The position numbers and the translations under genes are program-made. The notes under the pieces are model-generated. The model was given only the letters and a program-made list of their open reading frames with translations, did not search any database and was not told the DNA's origin. Below, piece after piece: positions 9,093 to 19,767 of a stretch of 34,630 nt of DNA (positions within the stretch are counted from its first letter, which is position 1; each line of letters starts with the position of its first letter). Origin of the DNA: an uncultured Chitinophagaceae bacterium (GTDB lineage Bacteria > Bacteroidota > Bacteroidia > Chitinophagales > Chitinophagaceae); the NCBI GenBank assembly GCA_903870685.1, contig CAIQDX010000044.1, positions 1-34,630 on the forward strand. Reading direction: 5' to 3'.

Positions 9093-10124
9093 TTATAACT
9101 TCACTTTTACTTGTACGGTTGCTCCTTTACCAATAGCAGAATCAATTAAAAATTCACCACCCATTGCTAAAACCCTTTCACGAATTCCTAAAATTCCATG
9201 GTGATGCATCGTATCAACTTTTTCAATTTCAAAACCTTGTCCGTTATCTTTAATTTGCATTAATAGATCATTATTCTTCTTAATTAAAATAACCGAAATG
9301 GTAGATGCATTTGCATGCCTCATGATATTGGCCATTGTTTCCTGATAAATTCTGAAAAGTCCAAGATTAATTTCCTTTGGTATATTATTACTTCCAATGA
9401 TTGTGTTGGTACGAAACTCGAATTTTATTTCAGTCAATTTTAATTTTGTTTTAGCATACCATTTTATGGCTGCTTCTAATCCAAGCTCATCTAACATACT
9501 TGGATGAAGTGAATTGAAGATATTTTTACTTGTTTGCACAACACTATTTGAAATTTCAATCTGTTCATCTAAGTGTGCTTTTAATGTATCATCAGTTAAT
9601 TTGCTTTTTAGATGTGCTGCATTCATACTCAATGCCACAAGGTTTTGCGCTAACTCATCATGAATTTCTTTTGCAATAGATGAACGTTCTTCTTCTCTGA
9701 TTGTAGATAGGTGATTGGATAGAGTTCTTAATTCAGCATTTAATTTCCTTAATTCATCTTCAGCTTTTTTTCTTTCGGTGATGTTTTCTTTTACAGCTAC
9801 ATAGTTTGTGACTTCTCCATTGTCATTAGAGATTGGCGAGATCACAACCTGTTCCCAAAAAATTTCACCATTCTTTTTTTGATTGCAGAATTCTCCATGC
9901 CAAGGTTGGTTATTGAGTAATTTTTGCCAAAGGTTTTTATAATTTGACTGTGGTGTAAGACCTGATTTTATAAACTGAGGATTTTTTCCAAATGCTTCAT
10001 TAAAACTATATCCTGACTGTTTTGTAAATGCCGGATTTACATATTCGATCTCCGGTTTTAAATTGGTAATTAAAATGGATGCAGAACTCTGTTCTACTGC
10101 CTCAGTAATTTTATTTAATTGTAT
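9093..10124 (-). pseudogene. Detached 3' part of the sensor kinase: PAS + HisKA_3 + HATPase
   Basis: The open frame encodes 343 residues from IQLNKITEAV to the stop. The order is a PAS domain (about 5-125, ending VAVKENITERKKAEDEL), a HisKA_3 dimerisation/phosphoacceptor segment (EERSSIAKEIHDELAQNL, with the phospho-His in EIHDE), and an HATPase with N box QETMANIMRHANA and G boxes DNGQGF and HHGILGIRERV. It lacks an ATG start: the first in-frame start-like codon is a GTG at 9843-9845 in the middle of the PAS domain. It continues the same domain order as the minus-strand gene that stops at 10111. Removing one copy of the 10-bp repeat fuses them in frame. I therefore read it as the 3' half of one gene, currently out of frame. 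Confidence 0.85.
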
Positions 10125-13100
10125 TTAATTGTATTTCTGTTTCAATTCTTTTTTTATTATTGCTAATTGCATTTAATGCGTAACCAATATTTTTTGTAAC
10201 CCTTACAAGCAATTCCAATTCTCCTTCGGTAAAGAAGTTAGCTTTATTAGCATACATGGTGTAAGTACTAACTACTTTATTATCTACAATCAATGGAATT
10301 GCAATTGATGAATAAAACCCATGTTCAATTGCATTCTTACTCCAGGTTTTCATTACCGGGTCGTTTTCAATATCATTACAATAGTAATATTTTGCTTCGC
10401 GATAAGCTTTACCTGTTGGACCTCTGCCACTAACGATATCTTCTGTTGAAACAACTTTATCATTCAAATAACCATCTTCATTTCCCGCTCTTGCAATAGG
10501 TTGAATTGTTTTTGTAACTAAGTTTGGAATACCAATCCAGGCAAAAACAAAATTTCCTGTTTCAATTGCTATTTTACAAATTCCATTATAAATATCATCT
10601 TCGGTTTTTGCAAGTAAGATCAATTCGTTTATTTCTCCAATAAACTTATTGATTCTGTTTTGTTTTTTAATTTCATCTTCAGCGAGTTTACGGTCGGTAA
10701 TGTCACGCATGAAAACAAAAAGTTCTTCCTTATCAAAATCACTATAACCACAGCTTGCTTCAATAGAAATAATTTCGCCATCCTTTTTTCTATGTTTGGT
10801 TTCAAAGAAAGCATAACCGGTTTTCATTATTTGCTGTATACGTTGTTTAATTTGTTCTTCTGAATCAATTACATCAATATCTTTTACACCCATTTTAAGT
10901 AATTCATCTCTGCTATATCCGATCATCCTGCAATACGAATCATTAGTGTCTATAATTCTTCCTTCAAAATCTACCATATAAAAACCATCGTTCGTTGTAT
11001 CAAGAATTGATCTGTACTTTTCATCTATTTTTTTACTTTCAGTAATATCTCTTGCAGTAGCATAAGTAATTCCTTCCTCTGCAACATAGTTGGCACGCCA
11101 TGATAAAATTTTCGTACTACCATCTTTGCATAAATATCTGTTTTCAAAATTCATCGACCTACTTGTCTTCATTTGATTTGCCATTTCATCAAGCGTAGAC
11201 TGGCGATCATCCGGATGAATAAAATCGATGAAAGATTTTGATAAAAGTTCTTCTTCCGAATATCCAAGCGTTGCTAAACCCGCAGGATTAATTTTTTTAA
11301 AACAACCAACCGGGTCGGCAATCACCATTAGATCAGAAGTAATATTAAAAAATTTGAAAAACTGTTCACGTTCTCTTTCCAGTTGCTTGCGTTCGGTAAT
11401 ATCTATTGCCGATGAATAAATGATATTCTTATTATCGAGAAAAATTTTCTGAAATCTTATCTCTACATTCTTAAGTGAGCCATCTTTTGTTTTATGTAAT
11501 GTTTCAACAATTTTTCCTTCAGTATCTGATTCTGAAAGTATTTTTAATAATTCTTCTTTGTTCCATTGTTTATCCCAATTCCAAAGATGAAAACCTGCCA
11601 TTTCATCTTCCGAATAACCTAAGTGTTTTACAAATGCACTATTCCATTCCAATAATTTTCCAGATTCATCTAAAATATGAATGGCATCCTGAGATGTATC
11701 CATCAATGTTTTATATCGCGACAGTTGATAAATTTTTTCATCTTCTGCTTTTTTATAAGTTGTGATATCCATGTATGACCAAACGCGACCAATTGCATTA
11801 TTCTCAAGCTGCATTGGTTTTAATTTACGCTGGAAAATGCGCCCGTCTTTTAAATAAATTAAGTCTAGATTTTTGTCATTTTCTTCCCTCTGCAATATAT
11901 CATCCTTTGATGCAAATTGATTTGGATATATCAATTGATCTATAATATACTCCTTTAATTTTTGGGCATTCTTCGATTCAATGAGTTCATTCGGTATACG
12001 CCACATTTTGGCATATTGTTTATTATATTTAATTACATCACCTGTTTGATCTACAACTAGAATACCATTATGTATGGATTCGAGAATAGCCGTTGTTAAA
12101 GTAAGATTTTGCTTTAATTTCTTTTCATGTATAATCCTGTATAATTGATTATTATAAATCATTATCACAATTCCAACAAGCAATAAAAAAATTATAAAAA
12201 TGAACAAAAATATAATTTTGGATGAATTATTTATGAATTCTTCATTCTCTGCTTTTCGAGTTACTAATAATTGATTTTCTTCTTGTGTAAAACTTGTAAA
12301 GATGGAATTGATTTTATCCATCAGTAATTTTCCATTATCTGCTAAAAATATTTTTTGTCCATTAACGAAACCATTTTGTTGAAACGTATTTATTATTCCA
12401 ACCCTTGTTGCCATATATCTTTCAGCGAGTGCATTAATACTATCGAGTCTTGGTTTTTGACGAGCATTATCGGTTGTAAGAAACAACAACTTTTCAGTTT
12501 TTCTATTGATGCTCTCTTTTAAAAGACCTATATCAGATAAGTAATTTCTTTCACCCGAAATAATATGTTCTTCTGTTTTGTTTTGTATATTATAGATATC
12601 CATCCTCAACTCATGCGATGTAAATAGTACTTCCTGTGTATGTTCTACCAATTTGGTTGATTCTATCCTTTTTTTGTTATTGATATTGTTTGCATAAAAT
12701 ATCGTAAAAAGAAAAAGACCTATTGAAGTAAAAGATCCAAATAATGTTCTTGAATAAGTAAATGTCCTTATATCATACTGCTTATTGCTGATGATTGCAG
12801 ATATGAGTAAGAGAAATAATATTGAAGACAGATAAGAAATATGGTTAAGGGTCGAAAAATCGGAGAAGAAATTATAACCAAAATAATTGTTTATGATTAC
12901 AAATAAAGAAATTACGAAAATAATCAAAAGAAAAATTTGAATGGCTAAGAAATGTTTTCTTTTAGTTAGCAGTAAAAAGAAAGTTATACTAATTATTACA
13001 AAATTAATTGCTGCTACTAAGCCCATTCTTCCGTGCATTGCAGTAAGTCTGTCTTTCCAAAGCAACTCATCAATACCAATGTTCCATCCAAAAATAAATT

Positions 13101-13374
13101 CTGAAGCAGTAAGTAAGCCTGTAATAAATACTATCATCAATAAAACCACAACAATTTTTTTGCGGAAGGCATTTAATTCAGGTACATCAATCAAATAAAC
13201 AATAATGCCTAATAAAATAAAACAGATGGCAGGGTTAAAACGCATACTAACTTCTTTAAAAAATCCTGTTGTAAGTAGGGGTATATTTAAGAACCATCCC
13301 GCCAACACAATTGAAGCCAATATTATTGTAAGTAGACTTGCAATTTTACTGAAATGAACTAGAAGGTTTTTCAT
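10111..13374 (-). pseudogene. 5' part of a hybrid-sensory histidine kinase, truncated before its catalytic domain by a frameshift
   Basis: This part has 1087 residues. About six membrane segments lie in 10-195 and another at 210-230. A CHASE3-like extracytoplasmic domain (about 235-385) is followed by a membrane segment at 386-408. Then come four PAS domains (about 425-545, 552-665, 672-785, 788-900) and a GAF domain (about 905-1070). The reading ends in the artificial tail TIK-stop right after RIETEIQLN. As it stands it has no histidine or ATPase domain, so it could sense but not phosphorylate. With the repeat reduced to one copy the product would be about 1423 residues, with a fifth PAS, HisKA_3 and HATPase. 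No response regulator gene is adjacent. The start is the ATG at 13374. The first four residues after the break are the only non-homologous part. Confidence 0.85.
10113..10132. repeat. Perfect 10-bp tandem duplication that breaks the kinase frame
   Basis: ATTTAATTGT is present twice in a row (10113-10122 and 10123-10132) on the plus strand. On the coding strand this is ACAATTAAAT twice. Ten is not a multiple of three, so the second copy shifts the frame and brings in a TAA. One copy would read ...TEIQLNKITEAVEQ..., a smooth GAF-to-PAS linker. Confidence 0.95.
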
Positions 13375-13737
13375 GCTATCTTTTGAATTAATTTGATAGT
13401 ATTAATAGGATAAAATAATTTTTTGTTGAAAAAAATTTGAAGTTTATAATAATCATGGTAGCATTTTTAATTGAAGGGTTAATGTTGCTCATTTTTAATT
13501 AACTAAACATTTTGTGATATGCAAAATGAATTAGATAATTAATACTTTAAAGGTAGTATATGAATAATATTTTTTTGTCCATTTTACGACTACAAATTGA
13601 TAGAATTGTAGTGAAACATGTTTCGTATTAACAATGAATTTTTAGCAGTTGCAATTAACTATAATTGATGTTACCAAACATCGGGTAACTTCAATGTATA
13701 ATGAAACATAATATACATGCAGAGAAACAGATATAAT
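13375..13737. other. Intergenic gap with three inverted repeats, no gene
   Basis: This stretch lies between the kinase start and the terminator of the penicillin-binding protein gene. It has no credible coding frame. It holds CTACAA...TTGTAG (13590-13611), the perfect 12-bp palindrome GAAACATGTTTC (13613-13624) and a longer imperfect hairpin at 13665-13694 (core GTTACC...GGTAAC). The elements lie about 220-320 bases upstream of the kinase start, so they could be its regulatory region, but no promoter is clear. Confidence 0.6.
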
Positions 13738-13739
13738 AA

Positions 13740-13778
13740 AAAAACCTCGAAGACTTTTAAAATCTCCGAGGTTTTTTT
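13740..13778. terminator. Terminator of the penicillin-binding protein gene
   Basis: AACCTCG and CGAGGTT arms, extended by an AGA/TCT pair, form a strong hairpin. It is flanked by A-runs on the left and T-runs on the right, so it would work in both directions. It lies directly after the minus-strand stop at 13780-13782. Confidence 0.9.
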
Positions 13779-13779
13779 A

Positions 13780-16200
13780 TTAGCCCCCCGGTTTTTTTGG
13801 TAATAACGCTTTTGGTTGTTGTTGCTCCTTTGGTTTATTTGCGGGAGGGGATGTTGGTTTTGTGTCCTTCGTATCTTTTGGTTTATTAGTAGTTGGTGTT
13901 GTTGATTTATTTTCTTCAATAATATTTTCCGATTCGGGTTTCAGGTCTTCGGGTTTAATATTTGTTGGTATATAATCTTGTGCCGTACCATTGCCAATAT
14001 CATCTCCTTCGGTAGTTGTTGGAGGAATAACTTTATTGAAATCTTCAAAATTAAAGTCGCCATTAAACTGTTCAGGTTTTACAAATGTTGCATTAGGATC
14101 GATGCCCAATAACTTTGGATCTCTTAAACATTTCTCGTAGAAATAAGCCCAGATAGGCAATGCAGCAGATGAACCTTGTCCGATATCGGTTGAATTGAAA
14201 CGTATGAATCTATCATCGCAACCAACCCAAACGCCACCTAATAATTGTGGTGTGTAACCCATGAACCATGCATCGCTATTATCATTGGTAGTTCCTGTTT
14301 TACCGGCAATTTCTCCTTCAACACCATAACTCCATATTCTTCTTCCCGTACCAAATTGCATAACACCCTGCATCATTTTAATTACGGAGTAAGAAGTAAT
14401 ATCGCTGATCACTTCTCTGCGAACAGGTGCAAAATTTTCTAATACATTTCCATTTTTATCTTCGATGCGTTTAATGAATAATGGTTTTACATTAAATCCT
14501 CTGCCGGGCATCATACTGTATGCCTGCATCATTTCGTATAAAGAAATTTCGCATGCACCAATAGCAATAGAGGGATGCGGTTGAATTTTAGTTTGCAGTC
14601 CGCATTTATTTTTTAAGAAATCAACAAAACGAATGGCAGCATTATTTCCTTTACCATCTAACTGTTTCATGATATAAGCTGTTGCACAATTGCGTGATTG
14701 TGCTAATGCTTCTGCCATGGGCATTACTGCACCACTGCAAGTTTTAGCGGTTGCAGGAACCATTCCGTAAGCACCAAAACTTTGTTGTTCATCTGTAACC
14801 AAAGTATTAGGAGTGAAGCCAGCTTCTTCAATAGCTAAACTATACAACAAAGGTTTAATGGTGGATCCAACCTGTCGTTTAGTATTATAATTAACGTGAT
14901 CGTATTTGAATGTTTTAAAATCAATGCCACCAACCCATGCACGAACTTCGCCACTCAAAGGATCCATTACCATAAAACCTGTTTGCAACATTTGTCTGCA
15001 ATATTTGATGGAATCGAAAGGCGTCATCACTGTATCCTTTTCACGATTATTATTCCATGCAAAAATTTTCATTCTAACTTTTGCATCAAATGTTTTACGT
15101 GCATCATCATCACTCATTCCTTCTTTCTTTAAATTTCTCCAACGATCTGTTTGTTTGATGGCAGCTTCCAAAACATTTTCATAACCTTTCCAAACTTTTC
15201 CTGTTCTAATATTTTCCTGACCGTTTAATAATTTTTGCATGTAGCTCATGTGTTTCGCTACAGCTTCCTCTGCATACAATTGCATGCGTGGATCAATGGA
15301 TGTATAAATTTTTAAACCATCACGATATAGGTCATACGTTTCGCCATTACTTTTTTTATGATCCTTGCACCACTTCTTCATGTCTTCTCCCAATATCATT
15401 CTGAAGTATGGACCTAATCCAGTTGTTTCATCTAATTTTTTATAATTGAGTTCTATCAGATGAGATTTCATGATCGTTGCTTCCTGTTCTGTCAAGAAAT
15501 TATTTCTCACCATTTGATCGATAACTGTATTTCTTCTTTCGAAAGCTTTTTTCTGATTGATACGCGGATTATAAGTATTAGAAGCTTTCAGCATTCCAAT
15601 TAAAACAGCGGCTTCTTCTACATTTAAACGATCGGGTTCTTTCTGAAAAAAAGTTTTCGCGGCATTACGAATACCATATACATTATCGCCAAAAGGAACA
15701 GTGTTTAAGTAGAGCGTAATGATTTCGTCTTTGGTAAAATTCTGTTCCAATTTAATAGCAATGATCCCTTCTTTGAATTTCTGAAGTGTACGAACAAAAA
15801 AGCTTCTCCTGTATTCGGTAAATAAATTTTTTGCTGTTTGCATGGTGATGGTACTGGCACCGCCATCTCGTCCCAAGCCCTTGAGTGCTCTTAATAAAGA
15901 GCGACCATCAATTCCACTGTGTTCAAAAAAACGTTCATCTTCCGTAGCGACCAATGCATTGATGACATGTTTACTGATGTCTTTAAATTCTACATTCACT
16001 CTGTCTTCAACATAAAATTTACCCATCATATTTCCATCCTGTGCATATACCTGACTTGATAAAGAAGCGTTGGGATTTTGAATATCATCGATAGATGGCA
16101 TTTCGCCAAACAATCCCCAATTACATAAAAATATAAAGAGAATGAATGAACCGATGCTGATAAAAAAAATACGCCAAAATATTCTTACTGATCTAGTCAT
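13780..16200 (-). CDS. Class A penicillin-binding protein (PBP1A-like), bifunctional transglycosylase/transpeptidase
   Basis: This 806-residue inner-membrane enzyme would polymerise and cross-link peptidoglycan. One N-terminal membrane anchor (about 8-30) is followed by a GT51 transglycosylase domain (about 50-230) with motifs EDERFFEHSGID and GASTITMQTAKNL. The transpeptidase domain shows the active-site SxxK (GSTIKPL, Ser near 444), SxN (SRNCATAY, near 500) and KTGTTND (near 630). All catalytic motifs are present. The C-terminal 70 residues are a low-complexity Thr/Pro/Lys tail ending in KKPGG. The SprE/PorW-like gene ends 64 bases after... that is, it lies downstream in plus-strand coordinates and upstream in transcription, on the same strand, so co-transcription is possible. 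A strong terminator closes the unit. Confidence 0.95.
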   Translation of the reverse strand: MTRSVRIFWRIFFISIGSFILFIFLCNWGLFGEMPSIDDIQNPNASLSSQVYAQDGNMMGKFYVEDRVNVEFKDISKHVINALVATEDERFFEHSGIDGRSLLRALKGLGRDGGASTITMQTAKNLFTEYRRSFFVRTLQKFKEGIIAIKLEQNFTKDEIITLYLNTVPFGDNVYGIRNAAKTFFQKEPDRLNVEEAAVLIGMLKASNTYNPRINQKKAFERRNTVIDQMVRNNFLTEQEATIMKSHLIELNYKKLDETTGLGPYFRMILGEDMKKWCKDHKKSNGETYDLYRDGLKIYTSIDPRMQLYAEEAVAKHMSYMQKLLNGQENIRTGKVWKGYENVLEAAIKQTDRWRNLKKEGMSDDDARKTFDAKVRMKIFAWNNNREKDTVMTPFDSIKYCRQMLQTGFMVMDPLSGEVRAWVGGIDFKTFKYDHVNYNTKRQVGSTIKPLLYSLAIEEAGFTPNTLVTDEQQSFGAYGMVPATAKTCSGAVMPMAEALAQSRNCATAYIMKQLDGKGNNAAIRFVDFLKNKCGLQTKIQPHPSIAIGACEISLYEMMQAYSMMPGRGFNVKPLFIKRIEDKNGNVLENFAPVRREVISDITSYSVIKMMQGVMQFGTGRRIWSYGVEGEIAGKTGTTNDNSDAWFMGYTPQLLGGVWVGCDDRFIRFNSTDIGQGSSAALPIWAYFYEKCLRDPKLLGIDPNATFVKPEQFNGDFNFEDFNKVIPPTTTEGDDIGNGTAQDYIPTNIKPEDLKPESENIIEENKSTTPTTNKPKDTKDTKPTSPPANKPKEQQQPKALLPKKPGG

Positions 16201-16264
16201 AAACCCAATGGTATTAAAAATGTAAATCTAAATTAACTGTTTTGTGAATGGAAAATTTTGATGG

Positions 16265-19264
16265 TTAAAATTTATCGGGAAAAATATTGTGAATGAATTT
16301 TGTATAAGCACCCACATCTTTCGTGTCTTTCATTAAAGTTAAGTTGCTGTTGCTGATGATGCTGAAAGTATATTTATCTTTTGCAAGCCAGGGAATGATT
16401 CTTGATTTTGCATTAGCAGCAACATTATCGGCATACGAAACTGCTTCTCCTGCATTTGCAAACGGACCTATCAATAATACATCATACTGCTCATTGACCT
16501 TGATAGATGACAGATCTATTTTTTTGTTGTAATAATTATCAAGATTAAAACGACTAAAAGCATTGCGTGATTCGTTGGTAAATACCGGATCAACTTTATT
16601 GAAGATAACGATCACGAAATGAGCATCCGTTGCTGTGAATGAAAATGTTTTATCATTTACAACCGGTGCTGCTACAATTTGTTTAATGGTTTGTGTTTTT
16701 ATTTCTTTGGAAGCAACTTTGGCAACCGAATCTTTTTTCATTGCCTCTTTTGGTGGTGCTGTAACAGCATTGGTAGAATTAAGATCCACTCTTTTTTCAA
16801 CCAGATCTGTATTTCTTTCTACCTGTAAATTGGTCAAATAGTTTTCGATCTCATTTCTTCTTTTTAAAACATCGATCATTGTTTTTGCTCTTTCGGCCAT
16901 TGGTGTTTTTGAAAAATTTTTCACTAATTCCTGTAAACGATTTATGGCAATACTATCTTGTCTTTGTTTTACATAATAGATCGATTCTATAAAAAGTAAT
17001 TGCGGTGTCCAGTATTTTTTGCCAAAAGAAAAATCAGCTTTTTGTTTTTCAGCAATAGCATCTTCAAACTTTCCTTCAATAAATAAGTTGTAAATATTTT
17101 CGTATTCATTGGCAATAAATTCTTTTTTATAACTGCCAACGGCAACACTACTATCGTTATTATTTAAAAATGTTCCATTATTGATTCTAAATGTTGAATT
17201 GCCAACAGGGAATTTTGTATTCAAAATATTTTTGATCGAATCGAACCCACCAGTATTCCCTAATTCTTTATAACAATAAGCCAAATTAAAAAGTGCTTTT
17301 TCGGTTGCACTATAATTGGTAAATCTTTTTAGTAATGTTTCGTAGTTAGAAGCTGCAACAGTATATTCCTCTAATTTATTTTGAAAGGTTTCGCCATTTT
17401 CGTATAAAGATTTAGCAATTGATTCTTCGGCAGCGCCAACTTTTTTTGCAGTTAAAGGAATGTTCAGTAATAATCCCTGCGGCGTAATATCCTTTGCTGT
17501 ATTAGGTTTCGCAACATCGTTCACCGATTGGTCAACATCCATCGATAATAAATTCCTGGTATTAGGTTGCGCTGCGAATCTGTTTACAGCACTTATTCTT
17601 CTCCAGTTATCGGCGTTAGGTCTTGTTCCCCAGTTTGTTTTAAAATCACGATTACCCTGGGCTTTTAAACTTGTATTTAAAAAATAAAAGTCTGATGTTC
17701 CTGATGAGTTGAAAAGATCGTTCGCATTTTTTGTGTTCGATAAATTAGAACCTCCAAAACTCAAATCATCGGCAGCATCTTTTAAACCCTGCTCTCTTCG
17801 TATTTGTTTATATATTTTTTTAACTGCTGCAATTCTTTCGGCTTCGTTTAAAGTGGCCAAATGTAATAGACTATCCTGGAGGTGAATATTGATAATATTT
17901 TTACCGATTATTTTTAATGCCGATCTGCGTAATTCAACTCTTTCTTTTTCTTGTGGTGTTAATAGTGTTGTTTGAATGCTGTCGTATAATTCGGATGACT
18001 TCACATACGATCTGTCATCATAATTAATATCGGCTAATAATAAAAAGCTTCTTGTTTTTTGCAGTGGATTATCAACATTAAACCTGATACTTTTTGCCAG
18101 ATCATTTTTTGCTGCAGCAACTTTATGTTCATCCAATTGTAAAATAGCAGCGGCATAATAAATAATGTCGCGATAGTTTTCGAATTTTTCGCGTTTGGCA
18201 AGTTTGTATAATTCGTTCAAATTATTCTGTAACGCATTTTCTTTTTTAGAAGCCGATGAAAGTTTTACCATATTTAATCTGGCATACACATCCATAAAGG
18301 GATCGATGGTATGTTTCATTGCCCTGTCAAACATGGCAATAGCTTCATCATTCTTTTTTGAAAGCTGAAATAATTGTCCGCATAAAAATTCCCATCTTGC
18401 TTTTTCCGAATTATCGACAGCGTTAGCCATCGATCGCTGCAAATGCAATGCAGCACTATCGTATAGCTGTTGCTGATAAAAATAGTAAGCGATCATTTCG
18501 TGCAGATCAACTTGCAATCGTTGCGGAAAATAAGGATCGGCTTTTAATATGGCAATTAATCCGGTTGCTTCTGCCATTTTATTTTGCTCGATATAATTTC
18601 TTGTCTGCCATATAAAACTTTCGTTGCGGGCAGGAGGTTTATTTGCAATTTTATTTACTAGACTTTTTTGTTCGTTGGTTGCAATCGTAAATACACCTTT
18701 GGTATTGCTGGTATTGCTTCCCAATAAAATATCGTAACTGCCATCTTTTGGCGCATAAACATAATTGATATATTGAAAAACCTGTTCGGCTGAATCGAAA
18801 TTCTTTCTTAATAAAAATGCTTTACCCAATAACATGTACAAGTCATCCACCCAATCATTTCTCAGATCATGCAAAAGAATTCCGGCATTACATTTATAGA
18901 TCACAGAATCCAACAATTGTTTTTCTTTGGCAGTTGCATCTAAACTGTAATTATAAAACGAAAGCAATTTTGTATAATCATCTTTGTTTGCCGACTTTGC
19001 TTTAATGATGGCTTCGTTTAACCGGGTATTGGCATTAAAATAATAATTATAATGTGTGAAAGTGTTTTGAAAAAACCTTTTTGTTGCTGAGAATTTTTTA
19101 TCACCTGTTTTCTCCGAGGCCAGTTTTCTATCTTCATATTGTTTGGGTTTACTTTTATCCAGATCAACAGTTGTGTTGGGCTGTGCAAAACCAATCAGCA
19201 CAAACAACAAACTTGCTGTTGATAAAAACAATTTATCGAAATAATGGGTTCGAAGAAAAATCAT
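16265..19264 (-). CDS. Large TPR-rich secreted protein, SprE/PorW-like (type IX secretion)
   Basis: This is a 999-residue protein with an N-terminal signal sequence (hydrophobic 12-27, ending GFAQ). The N-terminal block (ATKRFFQNTFTHYNYYFNAN, then VDDLYMLLGKAFLLRKNFDSA) and repeated TPR-type helices through about residue 780 resemble SprE/PorW. That periplasmic TPR protein is required for the type IX secretion system and, in flavobacteria, for gliding. The last 110 residues form a compact alpha/beta domain (FVIVIFNKVDPVFTNESRNA, then YDVLLIGPFANAGEA) as in that family. Unlike described SprE/PorW lipoproteins, I see no lipobox Cys after the signal sequence. No other T9SS gene is in the window. 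An alternative is a generic TPR envelope protein. Confidence 0.68.
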   Translation of the reverse strand: MIFLRTHYFDKLFLSTASLLFVLIGFAQPNTTVDLDKSKPKQYEDRKLASEKTGDKKFSATKRFFQNTFTHYNYYFNANTRLNEAIIKAKSANKDDYTKLLSFYNYSLDATAKEKQLLDSVIYKCNAGILLHDLRNDWVDDLYMLLGKAFLLRKNFDSAEQVFQYINYVYAPKDGSYDILLGSNTSNTKGVFTIATNEQKSLVNKIANKPPARNESFIWQTRNYIEQNKMAEATGLIAILKADPYFPQRLQVDLHEMIAYYFYQQQLYDSAALHLQRSMANAVDNSEKARWEFLCGQLFQLSKKNDEAIAMFDRAMKHTIDPFMDVYARLNMVKLSSASKKENALQNNLNELYKLAKREKFENYRDIIYYAAAILQLDEHKVAAAKNDLAKSIRFNVDNPLQKTRSFLLLADINYDDRSYVKSSELYDSIQTTLLTPQEKERVELRRSALKIIGKNIINIHLQDSLLHLATLNEAERIAAVKKIYKQIRREQGLKDAADDLSFGGSNLSNTKNANDLFNSSGTSDFYFLNTSLKAQGNRDFKTNWGTRPNADNWRRISAVNRFAAQPNTRNLLSMDVDQSVNDVAKPNTAKDITPQGLLLNIPLTAKKVGAAEESIAKSLYENGETFQNKLEEYTVAASNYETLLKRFTNYSATEKALFNLAYCYKELGNTGGFDSIKNILNTKFPVGNSTFRINNGTFLNNNDSSVAVGSYKKEFIANEYENIYNLFIEGKFEDAIAEKQKADFSFGKKYWTPQLLFIESIYYVKQRQDSIAINRLQELVKNFSKTPMAERAKTMIDVLKRRNEIENYLTNLQVERNTDLVEKRVDLNSTNAVTAPPKEAMKKDSVAKVASKEIKTQTIKQIVAAPVVNDKTFSFTATDAHFVIVIFNKVDPVFTNESRNAFSRFNLDNYYNKKIDLSSIKVNEQYDVLLIGPFANAGEAVSYADNVAANAKSRIIPWLAKDKYTFSIISNSNLTLMKDTKDVGAYTKFIHNIFPDKF

Positions 19265-19321
19265 ATACTAAAATCAAATAAAGCTGGCTTTAAAAGTACA
19301 GTTATTTTTCAATTCAGTATG

Positions 19322-19350
19322 TTTGGGGTCTGAATCAAATCGTACCTTTA
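19322..19350 (+). promoter_or_regulatory. Bacteroidota-type promoter of the AtpZ-containing operon
   Basis: TTTG at 19322-19325 and TACCTTTA at 19343-19350 are spaced by 17 bases, close to the TTTG / TAnnTTTG pattern. The ATG at 19367 follows at a short distance. The divergent SprE/PorW-like gene starts at 19264, so its control region abuts this one. Confidence 0.55.
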
Positions 19351-19366
19351 ATCTCTATTTAACACA

Positions 19367-19762
19367 ATGGCAAAGTTAGCGAACGAAAACACATTAAAAA
19401 GACTTAGTAACCGATATCGGTTAGTGGTAATGAATGATGATACTTACGAGGAAGTGATCACTTTCAAACTCACAAGAATGAGTGTATATGTAGGTTTCAG
19501 CACTATTTTTGTTTTATTGGTAAGCATGTCGGTGGCATTGGTGATCTTTACGCCATTAAAATTTTATGTTCCCGGTTATGGTTCGAGAGAAAGCAGGTCG
19601 GAATTACAATTACTTAAAATACGTACCGATTCTTTAGAACAAACTATCAAGTTCAGAGAACAATATTTAGAAAGTGTAAAGAAAGTATTGAACGGAACTA
19701 CGCCAACACAAAGAGATACACTAGCACTTCCTGTGCCTAAAACCGAAATTTCAACCGATTAA
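19367..19762 (+). CDS. Short membrane-anchored coiled-coil protein (N-terminal region of M23-peptidase-like proteins only)
   Basis: This 131-residue protein has a cytoplasmic N-terminus (NRYRLVVMNDDTYEEVITF), one membrane segment (about 42-64), a FTPLKFYVPGYGSRES junction and a short coiled coil (residues 80-110). From memory, the same N-terminal layout begins Bacteroidota M23-family peptidases that are about twice as long. Here the protein stops before any peptidase domain, and atpZ starts five bases after the stop, so no lost M23 part lies downstream. It may be a complete, naturally short relative. It would be the first gene of the operon. Function is unknown. Confidence 0.7.
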   Translation: MAKLANENTLKRLSNRYRLVVMNDDTYEEVITFKLTRMSVYVGFSTIFVLLVSMSVALVIFTPLKFYVPGYGSRESRSELQLLKIRTDSLEQTIKFREQYLESVKKVLNGTTPTQRDTLALPVPKTEISTD

Positions 19763-19767
19763 TTTCA

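Noticed and set aside
9093-9845. A stand-alone 250-residue histidine kinase starting at GTG 9845
   Set aside because: The GTG lies in the middle of a PAS domain, and the same frame stays open upstream to 10124 with clear PAS sequence. It is the 3' part of a split gene.
13671-13919. Minus-strand 82-codon frame overlapping the end of the PBP gene
   Set aside because: It is an out-of-frame reading of the low-complexity PBP tail and crosses the terminator.
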